5,960 nucleotides of DNA from Candidatus Aenigmatarchaeota archaeon (GTDB lineage Archaea > Aenigmatarchaeota > Aenigmatarchaeia > QMZP01): contig DAOVIL010000040.1 in NCBI GenBank assembly GCA_030673725.1, positions 1-5,960 of the forward strand. The letters run 5' to 3'. This document shows, piece after piece, positions 1-5,960 of the stretch. Made by a program: the position numbers and the translations under genes. The notes beneath the pieces are model-generated. The model was not told the origin of the DNA. It searched no databases and saw nothing but the letters and a program-made list of their open reading frames with translations. Each line of letters begins with the position of its first letter. Position 1 is the stretch's first letter.

Positions 1-4
1 AATC

Positions 5-922
5 ATGCCAGAGGTTGTGGCGATAGGGGCAGCGAACGTTGACCTTGTGTCCAGGGTTCCCAGGTTCCCCACAGAGGACGACGAAGTGGAGATGAGGGAC
101 CTGAAGATACTGGGAGGCGGCTCCTCTGCCAATGTCGCTGTGGGAGTGTCCAGGCTGGGGCACTCAGCAGGTTTTGTGGGCATAGTGGGCACAGACCACT
201 TCGGGGACTTCCTGATGAAGGAGTTCGAGTCAGACAAGGTCGACACCACCCACACCCAGAGGCTCCCCGGAAGCAGTGGCATGCTGTTCGCCGCTGTAAG
301 GGACGACGGCCAGAGGAACATGTATGCCAACAACGGCATAGCCACCATGTTCAATAGGGAGCACGTCCCCCTGGATTACATCAGCGGCGCCAAGGTCCTG
401 CACCTGGCCAGCCTGATAGGAGAGGAAGTCCTCCCATCCTTCGAGCTGGCAGCCAGGACAGCAAAGGAAGCTGGCGTGAAGGTCATAATGGACCCGGGCT
501 GCATATTTGCGGAGAAGGGCCTGAACAGGCTCCAGCCCATACTCCAGCACTGCGACATTCTGTTGCCTTCAGAGATGGAGGCAGAGATGCTGACAGGCAA
601 GAAGGAAGAGGAGGCAGCGGCAGAGCTCCTCAAGACAGGCCCTTCTGTCGTGGTCATAACAATGGGAAAGGAAGGCTGCATACTCGCGACAAAGGACACC
701 ATGAAGAGGGTGCCGCTCAACCCAAAGACTAATGGAAGGATAGTTGATGTGACAGGCGGGGGCGATTCTTTTGCAGCAGGCTTCATAACAGGCATTCTTG
801 AGGGCTGGACGCTGGAAGAGTGTGTAGAATACGGCATGCAGATAGGCTACATTGCCTCAGGAAGGGAAGGTGCCAGAGGGACTCCAAGAAGGGAAGAAAC
901 CAGGGAACTGCTTGGCAAATAG
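5..922 (+). CDS. PfkB-family (ribokinase-like) carbohydrate or nucleoside kinase
   Basis: A 305-residue protein, the usual length for PfkB/ribokinase-family kinases, which phosphorylate a sugar or nucleoside hydroxyl with ATP in the cytosol. Seen: an N-terminal strand VVAIGAANVDL (residues 4-14), the first signature GGGSSANVAVGVSRLG (37-52), an MDPG segment (162-165), a VITMGKEG strand-turn (218-225), and the second signature DVTGGGDSFAAGF (248-260). Asp254 is the expected catalytic base in the anion-hole motif. Two departures from consensus: GGGD replaces the common GAGD, and the metal/phosphate-site NxxE motif reads SEME (189-192), with Ser for Asn. The ATG at 5 is chosen because the first beta strand begins right after it. 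Only four bases precede it, so its ribosome binding site and promoter cannot be judged. The substrate cannot be read from sequence; ribose, a nucleoside or a sugar phosphate are all possible. It lies 31 bases upstream of purL, which suggests but does not prove a nucleotide-related role. Confidence 0.9.
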   Translation: MPEVVAIGAANVDLVSRVPRFPTEDDEVEMRDLKILGGGSSANVAVGVSRLGHSAGFVGIVGTDHFGDFLMKEFESDKVDTTHTQRLPGSSGMLFAAVRDDGQRNMYANNGIATMFNREHVPLDYISGAKVLHLASLIGEEVLPSFELAARTAKEAGVKVIMDPGCIFAEKGLNRLQPILQHCDILLPSEMEAEMLTGKKEEEAAAELLKTGPSVVVITMGKEGCILATKDTMKRVPLNPKTNGRIVDVTGGGDSFAAGFITGILEGWTLEECVEYGMQIGYIASGREGARGTPRREETRELLGK

Positions 923-924
923 GC

Positions 925-938
925 TAATTTAAATTTTA
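925..938 (+). promoter_or_regulatory. putative archaeal TATA-like promoter element for purL operon
   Basis: The 31-base spacer between the kinase stop and the purL ATG is strikingly AT-rich in a GC-richer window. It contains TAATTTAAATTTTA, centred about 22-25 bases before the purL start codon. Archaeal TATA boxes are usually centred about 26 bases before the transcription start, so initiation would fall at or next to the ATG. There is no Shine-Dalgarno sequence in the spacer, which agrees with a leaderless mRNA. The T-run could instead, or also, act as a terminator for the upstream kinase gene. This is inferred from composition and spacing only. Confidence 0.45.
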
Positions 939-953
939 CATCCAATAATCCAT

Positions 954-3305
954 ATGGTTGAGGAAGAGGTGGACAGGGAGCAGACTGTTTCTGTAAGTTC
1001 GATGTCAGACGATGAGCTGCAGAAGTTCATGTCAGAGAACGGAATCTCCCTGAAGGTTTCTGAGGCCAGAATGGTTGTCGAGAAGCTGAAGAGGGACCCA
1101 ACCCTCACAGAGTTTCACATCTTCAACAATGAGTGGAGCGAGCACTGCTCCTACAAGTCCTCAAAGGAGGTGCTGAAGATGCTGCCGACTTCAGGCCCCA
1201 CAGTTATGCAGGGCCCGCAGGAGGATGCAGGGATAATATACCTTACCACCATAGACAACGAGAAGTACGGAGTCGTCATAGCCCATGAGAGCCACAACCA
1301 TCCTTCACAGGTCGTCCCGTACGAGGGAGCGGCCACAGGGATAGGCGGCATAGTCCGTGATGTGCTGTGCATGGGAGCGCACATCTTTGCGACAGCAGAC
1401 CCCTTAAGGTTCGGGGACGTCACAGGAAAGAATGTCGCCAGGACAAGGTACATAGCGAACGCGGTTGTTGACGGGATAGCGGGATACACGAACCCGATAG
1501 GCATACCGAACATAGCAGGCGACGTCTACTTCAACCAGTCCTTTGATGATAATTGCCTGGTCAATGTCGTGAGCCTTGGCCTTGTGAAGGAATCAGAGAT
1601 AATCCATTCTGCAGCCCCTGAGAATGCAGAGGGATATGACATTGTTATAGTCGGAAAAGGGACTGACAACTCAGGGTTCGGAGGTGTTTCCTTTGCTTCA
1701 GTCATACTTGACGAAGAGGACAAGGAGTCCAACAAGGGCGCAGTTCAAGTACCAGACCCGTTCCTGAAGAACATGCTGATAAGGGCGACAGAAGCAGTGT
1801 TCAAGGAAGCCAGGAAGCAGGGGATAAAGGTGGGCTTCAAGGACATGGGGGGAGGCGGCCTGATGTGCTCCACTTCAGAGATATGCTCTGCAGGAGGCTT
1901 CGGCGCTGACATAGACCTGGACAAGGTGCATGTCACGATGAAGAACCTTCCCCCTTACATCATATGCTGCTCTGAGACCCAGGAACGCTTCACCTGGGTG
2001 GTTCCCCCATCCTTCACTCCGACAGTCCTGAAGATATACAATGAGGATTTCGAGCTTCCCAATGTCGCAGAAGGCGCAAAGGCAGCTGTGATAGGAAAGG
2101 CCACAAAGGAGAAGCAGTATGTGCTCAGGCACAAGGGAAAGGTCGTCTGCAACGCTCCGATAGACGAGGTGACCACAGGGATAAAATACAGCAGGGGTCA
2201 GAAGATGCCCCTGAGGACATTCAAGGAGCCTGAAAATGTCCCAGACCCTCCCAATTATAATGAGGTATTGCTTAAGGTCCTGAGCCACCAGAACATAGCC
2301 TCCAGGGAGAGCATCTACAAGCATTATGATACAGAAGTCCAGGGTCTGGCTGTAATCAGGCCGGGCGAGGCAGACGCAGGGGTCATGGCGCCCATACCAG
2401 GGAATCCTGTCGGCGTCGCATTGTCAGTGGACTGCAATCCCAGGTACAACAGGATAGACCCGTACTGGGGAGCTGTCAGCGCAGTCGCAGAGGCGATGAG
2501 GAATGTCGCTGCAGTGGGCGCGGTCCCGCACGGGATGACAGACTGCCTGAACTACGGGAACCCTGAGAAGCCTGAAGCGTTCTGGCAGTTCGTCGAAGGC
2601 GTGAAGGGAGTGACTGATGCTGCAAAGAAGATATGGCTGAAGGGAACGAAAGAGCCTGTAGGGATTGTTTCAGGGAATGTCAGCTTCTACAACGAGAGCG
2701 CCACAGGAAACGCTGTGGACCCGTCGCCGGTCATAGCCTGCCTGGGTGTGCTGAAGGACCATGGGAAGGCCATAACCATGAGGATAAAGGGCTCTGGAAA
2801 CGGCCTCTGGCTGCTCGGAGACAGGAAGGACGAGCTTGGAGGGTCTGTATACTACCACCTGCTTGGCCATCTAGGGAAGAATGTCCCGAGGATAGACTTT
2901 GAGCAGGAAAGGAACAGGATATACGCTGTGATAGACGCGATCGACAAGGGGATAGTCTACAGCTGCCATGACATATCTGACGGCGGGCTGGCAGTCACAC
3001 TGTCAGAGATGATAATGGGCGGAGGAGGCTACGGAAACATAGGCGCAAACATAAACGTCAGGATGGACGGGAAGGCCTACCAGCTCCTTTTCTCTGAAAG
3101 CCCGGGATTCGTGATGGAAGTGCCGAAGGACAAGGAAGACCAGCTGAGGTTCATCTGCAAGGGCTATGGCATAGAGCCGGTCAAGATAGGCGAGACAGGC
3201 GGAGAGAACCTGATGATAACGTCAGGCGGAAGGAGGCTCATCAACCTGTCAGCGATAAAGCTCAGCCAGGCATGGAAGGGCGGGCTTAAGGAGGCTATGA
3301 AATGA
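954..3305 (+). CDS. purL: Phosphoribosylformylglycinamidine (FGAM) synthase, synthetase subunit PurL
   Basis: The ATP-dependent synthetase subunit of FGAM synthase (step 4 of purine synthesis: FGAR + glutamine + ATP to FGAM). It works with PurQ, which supplies ammonia, and PurS. At 783 residues it is of the small PurL type with no glutaminase domain, somewhat longer than many small PurLs because of about 35 extra N-terminal residues. Seen in order: EWSEHCSYKSSK (60-71), AHESHNHPSQVVPYEGAATG (110-129), RDVLCMGA (135-142), an FKDMGGGGL loop (295-303), QERFTWVVPP (343-352), GMTDCLNYGNPEKPEAFW (527-544), SGNVSFYNES (573-582), HDISDGGLAV (672-681) and LLFSESPGF (711-719). The glycine-rich loop reads GKGTDNSGFGGVSFAS (234-249), where bacterial PurLs usually have a GRDG-type sequence. 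No Shine-Dalgarno precedes 954. An alternative in-frame ATG at 999 (Met16) also lacks one, so the first ATG, matching a leaderless start, is kept. The end overlaps purQ by 4 bases. Confidence 0.96.
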   Translation: MVEEEVDREQTVSVSSMSDDELQKFMSENGISLKVSEARMVVEKLKRDPTLTEFHIFNNEWSEHCSYKSSKEVLKMLPTSGPTVMQGPQEDAGIIYLTTIDNEKYGVVIAHESHNHPSQVVPYEGAATGIGGIVRDVLCMGAHIFATADPLRFGDVTGKNVARTRYIANAVVDGIAGYTNPIGIPNIAGDVYFNQSFDDNCLVNVVSLGLVKESEIIHSAAPENAEGYDIVIVGKGTDNSGFGGVSFASVILDEEDKESNKGAVQVPDPFLKNMLIRATEAVFKEARKQGIKVGFKDMGGGGLMCSTSEICSAGGFGADIDLDKVHVTMKNLPPYIICCSETQERFTWVVPPSFTPTVLKIYNEDFELPNVAEGAKAAVIGKATKEKQYVLRHKGKVVCNAPIDEVTTGIKYSRGQKMPLRTFKEPENVPDPPNYNEVLLKVLSHQNIASRESIYKHYDTEVQGLAVIRPGEADAGVMAPIPGNPVGVALSVDCNPRYNRIDPYWGAVSAVAEAMRNVAAVGAVPHGMTDCLNYGNPEKPEAFWQFVEGVKGVTDAAKKIWLKGTKEPVGIVSGNVSFYNESATGNAVDPSPVIACLGVLKDHGKAITMRIKGSGNGLWLLGDRKDELGGSVYYHLLGHLGKNVPRIDFEQERNRIYAVIDAIDKGIVYSCHDISDGGLAVTLSEMIMGGGGYGNIGANINVRMDGKAYQLLFSESPGFVMEVPKDKEDQLRFICKGYGIEPVKIGETGGENLMITSGGRRLINLSAIKLSQAWKGGLKEAMK
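3288..3294 (+). promoter_or_regulatory. Shine-Dalgarno site of purQ, inside purL
   Basis: AAGGAGG lies within the last codons of purL, with 7 bases between it and the purQ ATG at 3302. It supports that start codon. Together with the ATGA stop/start overlap, it points to coupled translation of the two subunits. Confidence 0.85.
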
Positions 3306-4090
3306 AGGCGGCAGTAATCCTTTTCCCTGGAGTGAACTGCGAGCATGAGACAAAGCGCGCCCTGGAGTCGGCCGGCATACCTGCTGACATAGTCAGGTGG
3401 AACAATCCAAAAGGCCTTGAAACATACGACGGCTATGTGCTTGCAGGGGGGTGGAGCTATGAGGACAGGGTTCGGGCAGGCGTGATATCAGCCCAGGACC
3501 CTATCATGAATATAATAAGGGAGCAGGCAGATGCAGGAAAGCCTGTATTGGGCATATGCAACGGAGCCCAGGTGCTGTTGGAGACAGGAATGGTCCCCGG
3601 GATAAAGCCCGGAGAAGTGGAGATGGCCCTTGCCCCGAACATCAACCCCCTGGTTTCAGGATACTACTGCACCTGGGTCAGGATGAAGAACAACGCTGAA
3701 AGGAGAAGGTGCGCATTCACAAAGTTCGTCGACAGGAATGAGGTGATTCCAGTCCCGATTGCCCATGCAGAGGGAAGGTTCGTGACAAAGGACAAGGAGC
3801 TGATAAACAAGCTGATTGCGAACAACCAGATAATATTCAAGTACTGCAAGAAGGACGGCGGAGACGCTGAAGGCTTCCCTGACAACCCGAACAGCTCGAT
3901 GTACAACATGGCGGGCATCTGCAACCCGAAAGGCAATGTCCTGGCGATGATGCCGCACCCTGAAAGGGCGAACTGGGCAAGGCAGGTCCCTTATTATGAG
4001 GCAAGGCCGTTCACTGACATGGAAAGCCCCGGGCCGTGCAGGAAGATATTCCAGTCAATGGGGTCATTCATGGAGGAGATGAAGAGGTGA
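3302..4090 (+). CDS. purQ: FGAM synthase glutaminase subunit PurQ
   Basis: The class I glutamine amidotransferase subunit that hydrolyses glutamine and passes ammonia to PurL. Seen: an N-terminal strand and turn AVILFPGVNCEHET (4-17), the oxyanion region LAGGWSYEDRVRAG (47-60), the nucleophile elbow GICNGAQ (84-90) with Cys86, IAHAEGRF (153-160), NPNSSMYNMAGICNPKGNVL (195-214), and MPHPER (217-222), which supplies His219 and Glu221 of the triad. All catalytic residues are present. At 262 residues it is longer than the roughly 225-residue bacterial PurQ, with extra sequence around 105-150 and at the C-terminus. GGWSYEDRVRAG replaces the familiar GGFSYGDYLR-type motif, so it belongs to a distinct PurQ subgroup. 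The ATG at 3302 overlaps the purL stop and has an AAGGAGG site 7 bases upstream. It ends 4 bases before the multidomain gene, consistent with one operon. Confidence 0.96.
   Translation: MKAAVILFPGVNCEHETKRALESAGIPADIVRWNNPKGLETYDGYVLAGGWSYEDRVRAGVISAQDPIMNIIREQADAGKPVLGICNGAQVLLETGMVPGIKPGEVEMALAPNINPLVSGYYCTWVRMKNNAERRRCAFTKFVDRNEVIPVPIAHAEGRFVTKDKELINKLIANNQIIFKYCKKDGGDAEGFPDNPNSSMYNMAGICNPKGNVLAMMPHPERANWARQVPYYEARPFTDMESPGPCRKIFQSMGSFMEEMKR
4084..4090 (+). promoter_or_regulatory. Shine-Dalgarno site of the PurS-PurE-PurM gene, overlapping the purQ stop
   Basis: GAGGTGA, a full match to the anti-Shine-Dalgarno end of archaeal 16S rRNA, contains the purQ stop codon TGA and sits 4 bases before the ATG at 4095. 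A further GGAGGAG at 4072-4078 lies 16 bases upstream, which is too far for optimal use. The site fixes the start of the next gene and implies translational coupling with purQ. Confidence 0.8.
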
Positions 4091-4094
4091 CAGG

Positions 4095-5960
4095 ATGGCA
4101 CAGGACATAGAGCTGACAGTCGGTTTGAAAATCCCGGACACGACAGCGATAACAGCATTCAAGGCGCTCCAGAAGATGGGCATCACAGAGCTGAAGAGGC
4201 TGAAGAGGGATGATTACTACAAGTTCAGGGCTGATTCTGACGACTTCGGCAAGGTCGCAGAAGAGCTGGGAAAGACAGACATCATAGTCAATGCGAACAA
4301 GCACAGCCACCATGTGAAGCCTGCAGGAAAGCCCTTCCCTGCCGAAAGGGACGACCTGGTCAGCATAAGGGTCCTTGTGAAGGACATACAGAACAGCGGA
4401 CCCGGCCTGATGTCAGTGATGAGGGAAAGGCTCGGGATGAAGTACATAGAGTCAGCAGAGACAGGGGTCCTCTGGACAATGGGCTTCGGCTGCGAGAGGG
4501 ACAGGGCATGGAAGCTTGCCAGGGACATCGGGAACAAGTTCCTCGCGAACCTGAACTACCAGGAAGCGACGTTCCTGGAGTCTGAGGGAGGCCCACAAGT
4601 CCTCGTCCTCTTCGGCAGCAAGTCTGACGAGCCTGTATACGGAAGGATAACAGAGGCGCTCCAGAAGGAAGGCATCCAGTACGAGATGAAGGTGTGCTCT
4701 GCCCACAGGAGCCCGAAGCTCCTTGACAGGATACTGGACGAGTACAAGGCTTCTGTCATAATAGCGGGCGCAGGGCTGGCTGCGCACCTGCCGGGCGTTG
4801 TCGCCTCTAAGACGATAAGCCCTGTGATAGGCGTGCCGTGCGACGGGAACTACCAGGGGCTGGACGCCATGCTCTCCATAATGCAGATGCCTCCGGGCAT
4901 ACCTGTGATGGGAGTCGGAGTAGGGAAGGCGAACGCCGCAGCAATGTCGGCGTGCCGCATGCCGAAGGATTATGAAACAGTCAACATAATCGGCGACAGG
5001 AACAGCAAGAGGGGGAAGGCAGCGGCTGACCTGCTGAAACAGTTCGGCGCGCTCCATGACTTCTCTGACAAGCTGAAGAAGGACGCGATCAACATAAACT
5101 TCTTTGACATCAACGACTACGTAAAGGCTGACACCAATTGCCTGGTGATAAACGTCCCGCTGTCAGGAAAGAATGCGGCAGAAGAGGCGCTGAGGGTCCT
5201 CCAGATGAGCAAGGAAGGCCTCTGGGTAGGGATGAACAGGGGAGACAATGCAGCCATAGCAGCACTCCAGATAATGGGGGCAGGGGGCAAGTTCAGGAAG
5301 CAGCTCGAGGAGCACAGGAAAGAGATGGAGAGGAAGATAGAGTCCCTCTACAGGCCAGCTAAGAAGGAGACCACATATAAGGAATCAGGGGTCGACATAG
5401 ACGCAGCGGCAGAGTCAGTCAACAGGATAAAGGAGCACGTCAAGAGGACGTTCACGCCTGATGTCAGGATGGACCTGGGGAAGTTCGGAGGGGCCATAAG
5501 CGCGGCAAGGCTTAAACAGATGGAAGACCCTGTGATTGTTTCAAGCATTGACGGCGTCGGCACCAAGATGATAGTCGCAAAGATGATGAACAAGTGGGAC
5601 ACTGTCGGAAAGGACATAGTCAACCATTCAGCTGGAGACATATTGACCACAGGCGCGGCACCGATGTTCTTCCTGGACTACATAGCGTCAGAGAAGATGG
5701 AGCCCAGGGTGCTGGAGCAGATAGTGAAGGGAATGTCAGAGGCATCTGTAGAGGCAGGGATTGCCATGATAGGCGGCGAGCTTGCAGAGATGCCCGGAAC
5801 ATACGTCAAGGGGGAGAGGGATATAGCCGGCTGCATAGTCGGAACAGTGGAAAGGAGCAAAATGATTGACGGCTCAAGGATACAGGAGACAGACCTCCTG
5901 ATAGGCATAGAGTCAAACGGCCTGCACACAAACGGATACTCCCTGGCCAGGAAGGTGCTG
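4095..5960 (+). CDS. purS/purE/purM: Multidomain purine enzyme: PurS-PurS-PurE-PurE'-PurM fusion (3' end cut by window)
   Basis: One open frame of 622 codons without a stop, running off the window. Domains read from my translation: PurS 1-75 (IELTVGLKIPDTTAITAFKA at 5-24, IIVNAN near 63-68); a second PurS-like unit 86-161 (VSIRVLVKD at 89-97, FLANLNYQEATF at 149-160); PurE 167-289; a PurE-like remnant 294-418; PurM from 427. The PurE unit is class I: GSKSD (174-178), SAHRSP with His204 (202-207), AGAGLAAHLPG (224-234), SIMQMPPGIPV (261-271). The PurM part shows YKESGVDIDAA (428-438), SIDGVGTK (484-491), APMFFLDY (522-529), GGELAEMPG (560-568) and SNGLHTNGYSLARKVL (607-622). About 145 more PurM residues are expected beyond the edge. 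PurS bridges PurL and PurQ, PurM closes FGAM to AIR, and PurE makes CAIR. The start at 4095 has GAGGTGA 4 bases upstream. The domain calls for PurS1, PurE and PurM are firm; those for PurS2 and especially PurE' rest on pattern similarity. Anything after PurM is unseen. Confidence 0.93.
   Translation, partial: MAQDIELTVGLKIPDTTAITAFKALQKMGITELKRLKRDDYYKFRADSDDFGKVAEELGKTDIIVNANKHSHHVKPAGKPFPAERDDLVSIRVLVKDIQNSGPGLMSVMRERLGMKYIESAETGVLWTMGFGCERDRAWKLARDIGNKFLANLNYQEATFLESEGGPQVLVLFGSKSDEPVYGRITEALQKEGIQYEMKVCSAHRSPKLLDRILDEYKASVIIAGAGLAAHLPGVVASKTISPVIGVPCDGNYQGLDAMLSIMQMPPGIPVMGVGVGKANAAAMSACRMPKDYETVNIIGDRNSKRGKAAADLLKQFGALHDFSDKLKKDAININFFDINDYVKADTNCLVINVPLSGKNAAEEALRVLQMSKEGLWVGMNRGDNAAIAALQIMGAGGKFRKQLEEHRKEMERKIESLYRPAKKETTYKESGVDIDAAAESVNRIKEHVKRTFTPDVRMDLGKFGGAISAARLKQMEDPVIVSSIDGVGTKMIVAKMMNKWDTVGKDIVNHSAGDILTTGAAPMFFLDYIASEKMEPRVLEQIVKGMSEASVEAGIAMIGGELAEMPGTYVKGERDIAGCIVGTVERSKMIDGSRIQETDLLIGIESNGLHTNGYSLARKVL

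Noticed and set aside
230..837. Minus-strand open frames opposite the kinase gene (230-550 and 376-837)
   Set aside because: Both are antisense to a well-supported PfkB gene, have no family motif or ribosome binding site that I can see, and overlap each other in different frames.
928..937. T-rich stretch after the kinase stop as a transcription terminator
   Set aside because: The run is interrupted by AAA and only four T at its longest, without a hairpin. It fits a TATA-like element better, though a weak archaeal terminator cannot be excluded.
2633..2902. 89-codon + strand frame inside purL
   Set aside because: Out-of-frame reading of conserved purL coding sequence (the SGNVSFYNES region). 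The composition is atypical and no homology is recognised.
4584..4591. GAGGGAGG, resembling an internal Shine-Dalgarno just before the PurE domain
   Set aside because: It would allow PurE to be made separately, but no in-frame ATG, GTG or TTG follows at a usable distance. The sequence simply encodes the Glu-Gly-Gly linker.
4452..5057. 201-codon open frame on the minus strand
   Set aside because: It lies wholly opposite the PurS2-PurE part of the fusion gene, whose frame is supported by family motifs. The translated protein is rich in Arg, His and Val and has no recognisable motif. It is a shadow of biased codon use (few TAA/TAG complements) on the coding strand.
5138..5869. Short + strand frames at 5138-5362 and 5594-5869 within the fusion gene
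   Set aside because: They are out of frame with the PurE'-PurM reading, which matches the families residue by residue. The alternative proteins are low-complexity and charged, with no motif.
1..5960. CRISPR arrays, tRNA or rRNA genes, insertion sequences, inverted repeats
   Set aside because: I saw none. Practically the whole window is coding sequence for five recognisable enzyme families, with only 35 untranslated bases between genes.

Overview
The window looks archaeal and is almost entirely a block of de novo purine biosynthesis genes, all on the + strand, preceded by a PfkB-family sugar/nucleoside kinase. Signs of an archaeon are: arginine coded almost only by AGG and isoleucine mostly by ATA; strong Shine-Dalgarno sites (AAGGAGG, GAGGTGA) at genes inside the operon, but no such site before purL, where a TATA-like AT block sits at the distance expected for a leaderless transcript; FGAM synthase split into PurL, PurQ and PurS; and a duplicated PurE domain. 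I cannot place the lineage further. A DPANN-type or other uncultivated archaeon is a guess.

Layout: (1) 5-922, a complete PfkB-family kinase of unknown substrate. (2) 923-953, a short AT-rich spacer with a putative promoter. (3) 954-3305, purL, the synthetase subunit of FGAM synthase. (4) 3302-4090, purQ, its glutaminase subunit, overlapping purL by 4 bases (ATGA). (5) 4095 to the window edge, one uninterrupted reading frame of at least 622 codons encoding a multidomain protein. I read its domain order as PurS, PurS-like, PurE (class I), a degenerate PurE-like domain, then PurM, which is cut by the window end. There is no gene-free stretch above 300 bases.

Together the genes cover three consecutive steps. 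FGAR goes to FGAM (PurL with PurQ, bridged by PurS). FGAM goes to AIR (PurM). AIR/N5-CAIR goes to CAIR (PurE). The unusual point is that the PurS bridge of the first step is fused to the enzymes of the next two. This would let the PurL-PurQ complex dock directly onto the enzymes that use its product. The multidomain gene is the main item worth following up.
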